Source of the DNA: Arctopsyche grandis
Taxonomy: Eukaryota > Arthropoda > Insecta > Trichoptera > Hydropsychidae
Direction: 5' to 3'
DNA length: 64,000 nucleotides
Assembly: GCF_051622035.1 (NCBI RefSeq)
Contig: NC_135359.1
Coordinates: 20,111,501 to 20,175,500 of the forward strand
The notes beneath the pieces are model-generated. The model had not been told where the DNA came from. It was given only the letters and a program-made list of their open reading frames with translations, and searched no databases. Positions within the stretch are counted from its first letter, which is position 1; every line of letters begins with the position of its first letter. Below are positions 28,427 to 41,300 of this stretch, piece after piece. The position numbers and the translations under genes are program-made.

Positions 28427-29262
28427 AAGAAGGTAAATCAGAGAAATGTTATATTAATAGAAGTGGCTTTAGGCGTCATATTGTTGTCAAGTGATAATCC
28501 TAAATAATTTTAGCATCGGTCGTATTTGATGCTTGGTGCTCGACGTATGTCCGATAAAAACTTCTCTGTTTGTTTATATTACTCGCAAGATGGGCAAGCA
28601 TCGGTAAAAATTGCACAATGCATTAAAAACACACACAATAAACAACATGGGATACATTTTTGTAAGTAAATTGATCCGATTGTATTCCGTGCGTTGTAGC
28701 GTATTTATAGAGGCGTACCGCGTAATATTAACAACAATTATTTATTCGTAAGGGCCCTTCTATTATTATTCCATTTCTCTGAGGTAAACGGATTATTTCA
28801 CACATTGCGATCGTGCACACAACAATCGTTGCCACGGAAATCGAAAATACAGAATATCTGGCAATCGAGTTCTCGTTAATAAGATAGTTCACGTGCGTAA
28901 CTTTCGATGGGTGGAATTTTAAGGTCCCAGATGTTCCGTGATCGAGATTTTATTGGCGTGTATGAACCATTAAAGAAATGTCGGTTAACATTTTAGAATA
29001 ATAAATACATATGTAGGTGTTGAATTTATTGAATATTTTTCTTATATAATATCTGCATATATTCCATCCAATAAATTTACTTGTAATTAGCCGGTTAACC
29101 TAGCGAATTTCACCGGTTTTCGACAATGTACAAAAGCGGTTTCACCAATTAATCAGTTTCTGTGTTGGAAGCCCTAATATGTATGTATGTACATACAAGT
29201 TAAACATATTTTTTGTGAGCAAATACAACGTAGCTTTATATTGACTCATTATGCCTCATAAT

Positions 29263-29395
29263 TAGAGGTAGGACCGGAAGCGTGCCGTTTATTGTTCAAT
29301 TGTTGTAAATGCTTTGTAAAAAAGGTTCGGCAGACCTTTAACAATGCATTTACAACATTTGAACAATAAACGGCCCCCTAAGGGTCCGGGCTTTA
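29263..29395. mobile_element. 133-bp palindromic MITE, solo copy
   Basis: Starts tagaggtaggaccgg and ends gggtccgggcttta. The flanks ctcataat (29255-29262) and ctcatcat (29396-29403) match in 7 of 8 bases. The interior is a long hairpin with arms such as gttgtaaatgctttgtaaaa and acaatgcatttacaac. Same family as units 2, 3 and 8 of the array at 42.1-43.3 kb. Confidence 0.75.
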
Positions 29396-29446
29396 CTCAT
29401 CATGCATCATAAAACAAGAAAAAATAATGCGTAGGTTTGATAGTAA

Positions 29447-29843
29447 TCTATATATGTAAATAAAAATCTGCTTGTTTTTCTGTTCGTCACGTATGCGTTC
29501 ATAAACCATTCAACCGATTGCGATGAAACCTACGTGAGTTATTGTGTGCATGCCCGCATTGGTTTCTGTAAAAAAAAATCGCCCAAAAACGGGAACGGGA
29601 ACAGGAAAACAGGAGTGGCATTGCAACGCAATAATTTCAAATGTGTTCGCTTCGCCACATTTGAAATTATTGTTAGGCTAAAATAAATAAACATAACATA
29701 TCCGAAAAAGAATATATCATTACTGTAATTTAATTTTTTGATTATTAGGTATTAATTTGAAACTGAAACATTCACTTATCGAAACGGGAACGGGAATTGC
29801 ATGCGCTATTGTGGCATTGCAACGAATGCCGGGTTCAGCTATT
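29447..29843 (+). mobile_element. Helitron-like non-autonomous element
   Basis: The 5' end tctatatatgtaaataaaaa is followed by ttctgttcgtcacgtatgcg and caaccgattgcgatgaaa, a pattern typical of Helitron-like 5' ends in insects. The 3' end has a hairpin ggcatt-gcaacg-aatgcc at 29813-29830, then gggttcagctatt. CTATT would be a mutated CTRRT end. An internal palindrome (ataatttcaaatgtgttcgc onward, 29630-29675) is present. No Rep/helicase ORF. Confidence 0.5.
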
Positions 29844-30039
29844 ATTAAATAAAAATTCAAATTTAATTCAAAATCAGATGCGGCCAACGCAAGCAAACGA
29901 AAATCAACCATTAAAAATATGAATGTTTTAAAAATACACCACACCGCTTATTTATCTCGAACGCGCTGAAGCAAATTTAAAATTGCAACCGCGTGGGTTT
30001 AGTGCAATGCAAAGGGGAGAGGAAAAGGGGTATGAATGG

Positions 30040-30359
30040 TGACGTCACGGAAGTGAAATGGGGATGTTATGTGTGTGCGGGGGAGTGCATAGACGATGAA
30101 GTCGATCTGGAGGCTCGGCTCGTGACGTCATCGGTGGGTGGCCGCGCCCCTCACCCGACCCACCTCCTCTTTTGGGGGTGTGTCGTCAAGGTGACCTTGC
30201 AATGAGCTGCGTCTGCGCCACCCCGACACACTCCTCACTCCTCACACTCCACGGTCCACAACTCCTCGGACCTCGTAGTCAGTATCGTGCTGGTTCTGGC
30301 GACGCTCGCTCGTCTCCATTGTGTACTTCTTTCTGGGTCATACTGCGTTGCCGCCAAAC
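30040..30359 (+). promoter_or_regulatory. GC-rich candidate promoter and 5' UTR of hexokinase first exon B, two CRE palindromes
   Basis: Perfect TGACGTCA (CREB/ATF-type) sites lie at 30040-30047 and 30123-30130. A TCAGT initiator has its A at 30281, and the region 30000-30350 is much richer in GC than its surroundings. Binding is inferred from the motif only. Confidence 0.5.
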
Positions 30360-30380
30360 ATGCGACAAGCCAGGGATATC
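30360..30380 (+). CDS. Candidate alternative first coding exon B of hexokinase (MRQARDI)
   Basis: ATG in good context (gccaaacATG) with seven codons and a GTAAGT donor at 30381, ending in phase 0. Joined to common exon 2 it gives [16 protein letters not shown]. Assignment to hexokinase rests on strand, phase and the absence of any other downstream plus-strand gene before 50 kb. Confidence 0.5.
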
Positions 30381-32624
30381 GTAAGTTTACGCTTCGTACA
30401 CATTTCCCCTTCTGTTGTCACTTTTAACGTAGCACGTGCATTTTTACACGTGTTCCGAATACACGACTCCGTTCGATATTTGCTCAACGCACAAACCAGC
30501 TGGTTAGAATTAGCAGAAGGTGTCGCTTCTCAAACTTTTATTTGCCAATTATAACATATGTGTACATAAAATGTTGAGTGTACACGATTTTGATATGATA
30601 CGATCACTAGATAGATATACGGGCCGACTTGGAATTAGGGATTGCAATTTACTGTAAAATTTCATATACCGGTAAACGGTACACAATTTTTCACACTACT
30701 ATACTGATATTTACTGGTAAATGAAAAAAAATAGTGGATAGATTACTGTATGTGGTTACTTTTCCTAAAAACGTTAACCTAAAAAAATAATTAATTAAAA
30801 ATAAATGTCAGGTGGATAATGTCATATAAATACATTTCCATTTGTATTTATAAGACATTATTCCAAAAGTCCTTTCATAATAATTAATATATCCATGTAA
30901 TATGTTTTAACCGTTACATTTGGATTTAAAGTTTGGATCTTAATTAAAACAACCGTCTGATCACATTAATTTGGTTGGTCTGTGTGTTACTCTTACGCAA
31001 AATCAGCCACTACTTTTGGACATTTAATACTGAAAATAAACAAATTCCAAACTACCTAATCCACAATACGCCGTTTGCATTGATTTTAATGCAATAATAT
31101 GTCTGTATATGCACTTAATTTGCAATAAAATAACTAACGGTAACTACTGATGGGCAAATTTTGTTGATTTTTTACTTTATCTATGTACGTAGTAACAATA
31201 GATGAAGTTTTGTGATCATGCGAAAATTCGAACTCGAGATTTTTATCGAGATGTATCTTGTTAAAACCGGTATTGCAATCCTAATTGGAATTAGTTGTAA
31301 TAATATCATTCATGAATATTTTATGAAGTGCATTCAAAGAAAAATACATACATATATTCAAATGATGCGCATAATCTTTCAGTTGGCACGTGCCATGCTG
31401 TGATAATTACAATTTAATCAGACAAATCAAATGAATATAATCCTATAAAGTCCTAATTTAAGCCCGCCTATTACATTATGTATTCAAGTGGTGATTAAAA
31501 ATACGTCCCAATATTCTTCTGTTATCTTTCCGTGCCAAAATAAACGTTGGATATTTTGCATGTCTTTAATTCCAATACCGAGGCGAGACGAAATTATCAA
31601 ATCGTGCTCTTTGGTACGAATGAAAACACAAATACAAAGTTCAAATGAAACAAACCAAACAATCTCTTTATAAACAATACAATTTTTTAGTCAACTCTTT
31701 TCTATTTTTGCGATTAATCGCTTAATCCTTTATCGATTAACATATACGGCTAGATTTTCAAACCAGTATATATTGCATGTATTTATATTTTACCCTTGAA
31801 AGAGATCAACGTTCAACCGATGCACGTATGTTGTTTTTTGCACAGCGATAGTGACGTATTCTCTCATTTGCTTTGCAAAAAGCGAAGAATTCGCATTTAT
31901 ATAATATTCAATACATAAAAAAATATGTATGTATATATGTACGTATATGTGTATTATATGTATATCGTAAACCGTGCCAAGCCGACTACGTAGTTCCGTT
32001 GAAGAGCAGATAAGAATACCTCTTTTTTACACAATAAAACAAAGTAATTGAATTATTCCATTTTTATAGCTTTTATCTAAGGAATTTCTTGATAAAAATT
32101 CAATTAACCGGCTTCAATTTTTTATTAATATATGTAGAACTGCTATTTTAATCTACAATAAGTATGTATGTACAGTAGTCCCCAATACGTGACGAAACCA
32201 TTCAATTTGAAAGAGACAATTTTGCATAGTCCTTATTTATATACGATACATATATGTATGTATAAGCTTGTTTGCTAAACGACTGCTAAATAACGTTTAC
32301 GTATGCCGTTTTGCAATGTTTGATTTGAAAGTCTCTCAAACTTTTGAAAAAAAAAAATTGAATTATGCATTATATTCTCCACACACTGACTATGAACAAA
32401 ATTCCATTGGAAAACTAATACATTTGAAAATTAAAAACATTTCAGTGTCAATCAAATTTTTTTCTGGAAAAATAGACAACAGACAAAATAAATGAAAAAT
32501 ATTTTGAACATTGACTTTTTAGCCATCCAATAATTATTAATTCAATTAACCTAATAGACCACAAAATTTTCCTCAATATACAAATATAATAAGTGAAAAT
32601 TTCTACGTATGTACTACATATATC
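30381..32624. other. Non-coding intronic space
   Basis: AT-rich with no recognisable exon or repeat family. The short ORFs are not convincing. Confidence 0.4.
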
Positions 32625-33005
32625 ATCATCATCATCTACAGCCACTCACCATCCACTTCTGGATAAAGGCCCCTCCAACACGCTTCCATTCGTCTCTGTT
32701 TTGCGCAACTCTCATCCATCTGACCCCACATATTTTTCTAATTTCGTCCACCCATCTCCGCTGTGGTCTTCCTTGCATTCTTTGGGGCACCATTCGAGCA
32801 CTTCTTTCGTCCGTTCTTCCAGCTACGTAACCACCCATTGCCATTTCAATCTCCCCACTCTCTCCACTATCGACTACTTCTCACCCACGTATTCCGTTTC
32901 CTATCTCTCCTCGGTATGCTGAGCATACTGCTTTCTATACTTCGTTGAGTGTATTGGACCTCGTGTAGCATCTTGGCGTTTAATGTCCAAGTTACAGACT
33001 ATTGT
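32625..33005 (-). mobile_element. RTE-type LINE 3' end, copy 1
   Basis: The minus strand encodes the C-terminus typical of RTE-like endonuclease/reverse transcriptases: GRPQRRWVDEIRKICGVRWM, then RVAQNRDEWKRVGGAFIQKW. The 3' end (low coordinate) finishes in a GAT-rich tail (atcatcatcatcat on plus). It is 5' truncated and only partly open. Confidence 0.75.
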
Positions 33006-33899
33006 ATATGAATGTATGTATGTATATTTATCACTAATCAAGCATTATTGCATTACCATTCGATCGCATATTGAAATCCCACTATACATATCAATCAAAT
33101 ATCAATCAAAGTGTGAATAAAAGAATAATTGGGCATCAATCAATATCATAGTAATTTTTACAATGTAAGAAATATACAAAAGATTGCATCGCGAAATACC
33201 ACATATTTTACCATGAATGCGGTATCGAAGAATAATAAATGGAATGTGCGATTTGCTATACGTATAGTTTTAGCAGCCTTGTTTTGGAGCAGTGTCGAGT
33301 GCTATCGTACTCACTATCAATCCTTTCTAAACCGGTCATGTTGAGCAATATTTAATATTTTCCTTGAGACAAGTGGTTGGTTGTTCCTAGAAGTGAACGT
33401 ATTGAACGAGCTAACCGACACGTCGTAGAACATACATATTTCTAATTATTTTTTACCCCACCAAATGACGTATTCGCATGTTCGTTAATAACAATTTCAT
33501 TATCTCCAGCAGTTATCGCGCTATCGTGAATGTTTCCTGCGATAATTTTCACAACTATTAAGTAGTATGCGTCGCTAGTTTTGTGTCAATGTTCAAATAC
33601 ATAGAATCGTCCAAAAAAACAAAGTAGCAAAGTTCATAAACGTTTTCCACTGAAAAAAGTCTTATTTTTTTACATTTATTATTCTTGTTATTGATCGAAG
33701 AAAATCACGGTCGTAGACGGGTTGTGCAATTCTTATAGAAATTTCATTATTCTATTGACTTCTTATTAATGTTATTAACGAACACTAGTTGTTATATGAT
33801 TGACATTTTAATAAAAATAAATCACAGTTTATTGAAATTTATTGTATTTTTTTACGATTGTGATTCAGTCGTCTTTTTTCTTATATTTTAAATCATCAT
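33006..33899. other. Non-coding intronic space
   Basis: No gene or recognisable repeat between the two RTE copies. Confidence 0.4.
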
Positions 33900-34990
33900 C
33901 ATCATCATCTAGTCATTTACCTGCTGGATGAAGGCTTCTCCTACACGTTTCCACTCGTCTCTGTTTTGCGCAACTCTCATCCATTTCACCCCTCACATTT
34001 TCCTAATTTCGTCTACCTATTTTCCCTGCGGCCTTGCTTTTACCCTTTTGCATTCTGTCTGGTAACATTGTAGTACTTATTTGGTCTTTCAGTTCATTTT
34101 TCTAGCCACGTCACCCACCCATTGCCATTTCAATTTATTCACTCTATCTACTATATCCACTTCCTTTCTCATACTTCTTATCCACGTATTCCGCTTCCTG
34201 TCTTTCCTCGTTATACCAAACATACAACGTTCCACACTTATATTTTCTTGGGATCTTTGGGTTTCAACTCCCTGGCAAAGAGAAGAGATTTATTTCTTGG
34301 GAAACATTTCGTAAAATTACTTAGAGGAGAGATTCACAATCCCACTATCCTGGAGAAACTAAAATTCTGGGCCCCGGAAAATCGTAGAGTTTTAAGAAAA
34401 CATGATATATTTTTACCAATTAGGGCTAAATCAAACGTGCTCATGAACTCCCCCCTCTCGAGAGCTGTTCGACTCCTTAACTTACTGGCACATTACTTGG
34501 ACCTATTCGATGCCAGTTATGTTGAGTTGGTGGAACACATCCTAAATAGCACGATATAAATTTTTCAATCTTATTTCTTTGTTTTTATTTTGTGTACATA
34601 TTTTTTACTTGATTTTTATTATTTTTTTATGATGTTTTTTTTTTTTATTTATGATTTTTATTATTTTCTTATGTTTTTTTTTATTTATGATTTTTATTAT
34701 TTTTTTTATGATGTTTTTTTTGTAATTTTTATGATTTTTATTATTTGTATTAAAATCACATTGACGCTTTGGGGCAACCTGTCAAGTCTCTGTGGTATTG
34801 ATTTTTTAAAATAAAATAAAATAAAATATGTAGCATCTTGGCGTTCAATGTCCAAGTTTCACATCCATACGTCATCACTGGAAAAACACATTGATCGAAG
34901 ATCTTTTTCTTCAGGCAAAGTGTCTTTTTTTTTTAATCATTCATCCAAATGCATTCCATCCTAATTTCATACGTATCTTTATTTCTTCTT
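33900..34990 (-). mobile_element. RTE-type LINE 3' end, copy 2, split by another LINE
   Basis: 33900-34237 and 34829-34990 align in order with copy 1 at 32625-33005, for example ctctgttttgcgcaactctc and tagcatcttggcgtt in both. It again ends in a CATCAT-rich tail. The middle is foreign (see next entry). The right part extends beyond the region seen in copy 1. Decayed. Confidence 0.7.
34238..34828 (+). mobile_element. 5'-truncated LINE inserted into RTE copy 2
   Basis: An ORF remnant (to about 34559) reads NSLAKRRDLFLGKHFVKLLR, then PLSRAVRLLNLLAHYLDLFD. This is the C-terminal pattern of CR1/Jockey-like ORF2 proteins (residues after RR describing a helix, then SPLSRAVRLLN). It is followed by a T-rich 3' untranslated region and a TAAAATAAAATAAAATA tail at 34808-34828. 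Orientation is opposite to the host RTE. Confidence 0.7.
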
Positions 34991-36856
34991 CTTTACTACC
35001 GGATATGGATATTTTATTTATATTTATATTATATTTTAAATAGCTATAATTAAGTCGCTAGATGTAGATTTCCTTATAATATTTTTTCAGTCACCTCCCT
35101 AAAATGTGTCAAGAAAAATAGCAGCTGATGTTACTGCCGTTTATATAAGTATTTTTCCAATCAAAGTCATCATGACTAAAGAAAAATGCGCGCGAAAATT
35201 CGTCGGTTTTTTTTAATGACACAAAATACAATGAATACGTCGGTATAGCCATTATGTACATATGTACTTCTTGTTCCTTCCACGCCATCAACTATACCAC
35301 TGCGGCAAAACTCAATTGGGTCAATAAATAAAACTGGGTTGAAACGATACGAGTGCACTAAATAAGGGAACTCGGTGTGGGTGCCAGGGATGACAAATTA
35401 CTTGATTTTTTGAGTTTTCGGGTAGTACGAGTACCTCTTTGGGTAAGGATTTATTATTTGAGTTGATAGCTAGTTCCGCCAATTTCCTATATACATTCTT
35501 ACATAAGTAGGTAATCTCACTACCCAGGTACTCAAAAGTCGAGTGATTTGACTTCCCTACTCGTATCGTGTCACCCGATATAAACACAACAAAGAGTGTT
35601 CCTTCATTCCTTTTCTCTTCGTGCTTTAAACATTTTTAGATGCACTTGCATCGTCAACTCCTCTTCTGTCTCTTCAACTTTTCTACCTTTTCAACTTCAA
35701 TTTTGTAATGATTTGTTTTAACTTCGCATAAAAAAAGTAAACAAGCACGTGTCTACTCTATTTTTGGTGATTAGGCGCCCCCTTTGCCAACTCATTCAAG
35801 TTCACTCTCCTGGCACAGATAGACATTCTCATGTAACGATTGCGTCATATTGTTTATTTACGTGCATTCATCTGTAAAATTATTAGCGCACATTGACGCG
35901 CAGCATTCCCTTTACGAAACTGTTTTCGCAAAGTTGCGAACTCCTAAAATAGTTTCCTCTACAAATGATAATATGTCATCGTCATGTGATACGTTGGTTG
36001 CGTTATTGTATATAATACACATTTTCTATTAGTCACTATTTTAATTATCTCATAATGAGTCTCATTCATATGAGGAATAATACAAAATACGCTAAGTACA
36101 ATATGTATATTGAAATACATACTCGTAGAAATATATGCCGTCATTGGACTAGAAGGACTAAGGTAGTACCCCAAAATATTTTGCCTGAAATTGAACAATA
36201 TCAACAATTCAAATCGTTGTCAATATAAATATTGTTCACTTGGATTAGCGAAGTTCAGAAACCGGAATCGGCCCTACCTGTGGAAGTGGTAGTGGTGGTG
36301 AATTGTTATGGTATGGTCCGTGGCGTCGTTCGCTTGCACGGACTCGCCGTCTCAATTATGTTCCCCTCGCAGTACTGGCGAATTGTTGTGAATAGGCGTT
36401 TTGTCGAAGACAGAATATTTTTTAATTTACTCTTCTCTTCAAGCATTTATGGAATTTTCACTAAGAATATGCTGATTTGTGTCTATGAAATATCGTTATA
36501 ATACCGTTTATCGTTTATATCGTTTATATAATATCGTATAATATCGTTTTGTGTAATACATATTACACAAAACTTCCTGAGTACAAATATTGCAAGGACT
36601 CGGTTCACGAAACAATTCCCTCAGAACAAATAAGTGCGGAGTGCGCGGAAACAAATTAGGAGGCTTTTGAATGTTGCATTCTAGTTCGATTGTTCGATAA
36701 ATCATGAAGATTAAGTTTTAACAACAAACAAGATGTTATTAAGAAAAGTAGGCTACTTAGAATATTACTTTTAGCACAAAAATGACAAAAGTATACTCAC
36801 ATACTTCAAGAAAGATTATTGTAATTCAAAAATTAAAATTATATATTTTTTTATAC
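34991..36856. other. Non-coding intronic space with one MITE
   Basis: It holds a foldback MITE (35385-35559) and a perfect hairpin at 36546-36573 (gttttgtgtaata, ca, tattacacaaaac). A GC-richer stretch at 36240-36400 has a short ORF with no recognisable content or splice donor. Confidence 0.4.
35385..35559. repeat. Inverted-repeat MITE
   Basis: cagggatgacaaattacttg at the left is answered by cgagtgatttgacttcccta at the right; the pairing runs about 30 bp with mismatches. Internal strings gtacgagtacc and ctacccaggtactc are also complementary. Target duplication not clear. Confidence 0.5.
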
Positions 36857-37096
36857 CTAGTTCCCTGTTTTAAAAGTCACGGCCAGCCATTCCTCGTAGG
36901 TTAAAAATGTTTTGAGCACATCCTTTCTTGAAAAAGCTTGGGGCCAACTACGCACTGGGTCCATAACGGTGGTTACAGATTGGATATGTAAATATTTGTA
37001 TTTTACATAATTGAGACCGTTATCATCAGCATCTGTATCACCCACACGGATGATCCAATTGGAATCGGAAGTGTTGTGCAATTTATGATAGTCCAT
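36857..37096 (-). CDS. Orphan ORF, 79 aa, unknown
   Basis: ATG-initiated ORF reading MDYHKLHNTSDSNWIIRVGD, then PVRSWPQAFSRKDVLKTFLT and ending in a stop. Its composition is unlike the low-complexity ORFs around it, with balanced charged and aromatic residues. A stop codon immediately precedes the ATG. I do not recognise a family. It may be a real small gene, an exon, or a remnant of a mobile element ORF. Confidence 0.2.
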   Translation of the reverse strand: MDYHKLHNTSDSNWIIRVGDTDADDNGLNYVKYKYLHIQSVTTVMDPVRSWPQAFSRKDVLKTFLTYEEWLAVTFKTGN

Positions 37097-37974
37097 CTAA
37101 TGTTGCACATGACGTTAAATTATGCACTTCGTCGAATACGACCTAGCAGTGACATTTCAACCTTGGGCACGTGCAATATTGCGTTTCCGACTCTTTTCCT
37201 CATTGTATCAAGTCGATAGTTGTACCTCTTGCATACATAAAAGTATTATAACGTATGCGTTGTTGACAGGTAGTTTCATTTCCTATTTTTTACACATGAC
37301 TGTTATTGTGTAGGTGTGAGTAGGAACAAGAGGAAATTGCCGCGGGTGATTATCTTGTACGACTTCTCGTATGCTATTATATTAGAGCACTTTGCCAGTT
37401 CGTCGACTGCTTGAAGGTTTCATTTCCATCATTCCATTCGAAATAAACAGTCAATAAACCTATAAAATAAAGCAACACGAGATATACCCAATGAAATAGA
37501 ACATCCGCCAAGTATGTAAGAATTACTTTTCAAATACAATCGTTCGGTCAAGTGCTGGTTACTGTCATAGTACTTTATTATTACAAAAATATTATTCGCT
37601 ATCGTTGATTTACATACGTTTTACGTTTGTACGTATGTTCTGCCACATATGCATGTATGTACATATATTCTGTATAATGGAAATTTCCGCAAAAAGTGTT
37701 TGTGATTTTTCCTTATTATCATACATTTAGATATCGCGGTTGACCCGAAGGAAAATTGTGTTTATAATATCCACGTGTATGTGTTTAAATTGTGATAATT
37801 GCGTAAATTTTTGACTGGCTTACAAAACTTTAGCCGGTCATAACTGGATATTGATAATAGAATTTCGCGCTTTTAAATAAAAATCGTCAAAAGGTTCAAA
37901 CTACATTATTTTTATTTTCGTTTAATTTCATTTCAAATAATTCAACATAATGTAGCGTAATTGAGCTTCAATAC
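37097..37974. other. Non-coding intronic space
   Basis: Nothing recognised. Confidence 0.4.
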
Positions 37975-38312
37975 CAACTCAGGTACATTAGATGCCGCAC
38001 TTTGTTCTCTTCTCCTGTGACTCGTACCAATTCGATGACTTCATCACCTGTATCAAGCTCCTCAACCAGATTTCTGTTGTCTTAGATTTGTTTGACCTTT
38101 AAATACGTAGATCTGGTTGAGAGATTGTTTAAATTGAGATCGTAAATGTGTTCTAATATTATATTTGTTTTCATGTGTTGATTTATTTGTTTCATATTTT
38201 ATTTTATCTTATTTTGTTTTTGCATCCATAGTTCTGTATTCTTAGCCATAGTAACGATTTGTAGCAATTCTGTAATGTCGCTATGGCAAAATTGTAAATA
38301 AAATAAAATGCG
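37975..38312 (+). mobile_element. LINE 3' end fragment
   Basis: A remnant translation RCRTLFSSPVTRTNSMTSSP at about 37990-38050 resembles the last conserved block of CR1/Jockey-like ORF2 proteins. It is followed by a 3' untranslated region with gccatagtaacga and gtcgctatggc, and a TAAATAAAATAAAATG tail. The fragment is short and decayed. Confidence 0.5.
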
Positions 38313-41300
38313 CCCAGCTCTGTTAGCTTATTAACAAATTAGGGGAAAAAGTTATCCAAATTACACAAATATTTATAAACATACGTTTATAGATTCACGC
38401 ACAATATTAAATTCAAATTGTAATGGTGATTTGACATATGATCGATTTTTCGTTTTGATAACAAGTAATAATAAACACGCTATAAATATTAGATTGGCTA
38501 TGATTAGCATAGTACATACATATTATACATACATACATAGTTCCGTCTAATAAAATATATTATTATTTTATTTTTCTGATTTTTTGTGCTCTCATTAGAT
38601 TAAAGTTCATAATATTATCATAAAGAACTACATATGTTGATAGCAAAGAGTTTTTTTTAGATGATTAGCATCCCTGAATTTTTTGTTTACAATAGTTAAA
38701 ATACAATGAAATAAAAATAAATAGAATCAATGTTTTCGTTAAATGATGGCCTTTACTAGAATGTTTCTACATACTATATTCCTTTATATAATTGCGGTGA
38801 AGGTCGGTTATCATAACTGTAATGCGATTAACAAGTTTGTCTTATACTCAATTACATATGACTCAATTATACATTTATTAAATAATTGGTGAAATCATGG
38901 TCGGTTATTTTCAATGTCATTTCCTCGACTTAATCTTTTCCAACTGTATAAATATAAATTCTAAAATTAAAACACAAATGTAGATATTAAGTCGTTCTCA
39001 ATTCCTTTTACTTTGAATTATTATTTTATTTAGACGAAGTCAAATTTTCCTTATTGTACGAATGTGGAAATTATTTTTGGAAGGAAACTCGTGAAATTGG
39101 ATGTGAGGTAGAAAAATGTATGTAGTTTTATTTAAAAAAAAATATTTTTAACCTTTGTGATTTATTTTAAAATGTCTCAAGGCCTTGACGACTCTGAATA
39201 TTTTATCAAAATGTGGATCGTCTCTGTTTTCCCTCGGAAAGTTTTCTGGTACGTAGACCAATGACGTCTTCGATCAATCAACCTGTACACCAGTGGTGGC
39301 CACGGTGGCTTTTTATGGACATAGCTTCGAGCACATTTCGGACGTTAACCTTTTTTTTCGACTAATAAAGGATGAATACCAGAAATTAATTTTTTTCTCG
39401 CATTTTTCGAAAGGAAATAACTGCAATGAATACTTCTGGTATATTTGAACCTACTATGCCAGTTCATTGAGACTATTTTTGTATGAAATTACTGTTAACT
39501 AAATACTTTTTTCTCTAGGCAAGACATTATTTAGCTGCCAGCAGGGATATTCATTTTATTTAAAAATAATAATCTCAAAGGAGCCGAATAGTTTCAAACA
39601 CGAAATAATGTTTATCACTAAATACAATAGGTGTAAACCTCCCCGAAAAACAGAAAATTATACGACGGATGCTATCTACAATATTTAACACGAAAATATT
39701 TACATTGTTATTGATTTATTTTATTACAATACATAATACTTGTTTATTTATTTTATTGTAATTTATTTTTATTAAAATACATATTAATATTTTTATTGAA
39801 AACCTGTGACAACTACATATATAGAAAAAAATAGGCCAATAGGATAATATTGAAAAAATGAACTATGTACACCCAAAAAGTAGCCCGCGTGGCGACCAGT
39901 GCTATACATAATTGTACATGGTGATGGATTACAATAATTTACACCGTATGCATAAGTTCTATCTTCCAATAAACACAAAGTTGTGTATTCCGTCACAAAA
40001 ATTATCATAAGAATAAAAATTGCAAAAAAATACGCTACAGCACAACAAGTTTTCAAAAAATGCTTACATTATAAACTATTCACTCCTTTTACATTGAATT
40101 TACATTAATCAGAAATAATGAACAATAGATCGCGCACAACAATTGCAACACCATTATGAAACAAAATATTTGTATTGTATATTGGACAATATACATACAT
40201 ATGTATATACAATGTATACCGCTCCCTAGCATTCTATTCCATTTTCAACACAGTTCATTAAAATTTGCCAGTGCCAAGTATCAAATTAATTCAGTGCTAT
40301 TGTGGGTGTGTTCGCAAACAAAAATACGACTGCAATTATATTAGTAATCATCTGAAAAGAACTTGCATCGGCCGAGATTGGGTACAATATTTCACTGCTT
40401 TGCTAATTTCAAACAAAATCATGATTCATTCGATTCAATTCTGAGCACATGTTTAAATGTTATGCTTCGTGATTTTTTTTTGATAATAAATTAAAATAAC
40501 ATTTAAAAAAAAACAAGTGAGATAAGCTCATGTCGACATAACATGGTTTTTTTGTCGATGCGGTTCTTTCCGCATAATATAGTGACATGGATTCGAGAGG
40601 CACGACTCCATGGCGAATCGATAACCCAAGAGCGCAAGGTCTTTTCCGCTTATTTATTTATTGTGGTTTTTTTCTGCGAACACATGTATGCTGATCAGGT
40701 TGAGCAACCGTTGGCCAACCGGGTGTGTCTTGGCGACAGTCTTCCGACAAGGATAACCACTCCAAACAGTCTATTTTAAGGATCAGTGTGGCATTGTCCT
40801 TTTATACTGCTTTTTTGAATTGTAACATTTCTAGTCGAGGGAGCAAAGTCCGAAATTTCCAGTTTTTCCACCACCTCCTTCCCAATCCGTGTCACAAAAG
40901 TTTTGCCTCGTGTAGACTGCCATTAGAATTGCTGATGAAATATTTGAAATCGATTACTATACGTCCCCAATATGGCTACACGTTTGGCGAATGTGAAATT
41001 AAGAAGTTGTTGAAATCGAACCAGGCAATTTAGCGTCGATCTAAAATAAATATGTCAAGTTTAGGAAAGGGGAGATTAATTTTCATTCAAAGGCAACTTT
41101 GTTGGAAAGATAAGACGAAACGATCGTTAATGATAACGATTTGAACGCTTATCAATCGTACGATGGTTTTTAAATAGAATTCTACGAGTGGTTGATCTAT
41201 TTGCGAAAAATAGCAATATGTACATTGATACAAATGTTGCAAATTACCCTAGATAACAGTGAATTACTACAGAGCTAAAACCCAACAAAAACGCCACTAA

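Noticed and set aside
39793-40056. Possible secreted or two-pass membrane peptide on the minus strand
   Set aside because: No ATG near the start of the frame, a stop lies just upstream, and hydrophobicity can arise from AT-rich DNA. Kept only as a remark in the region entry.
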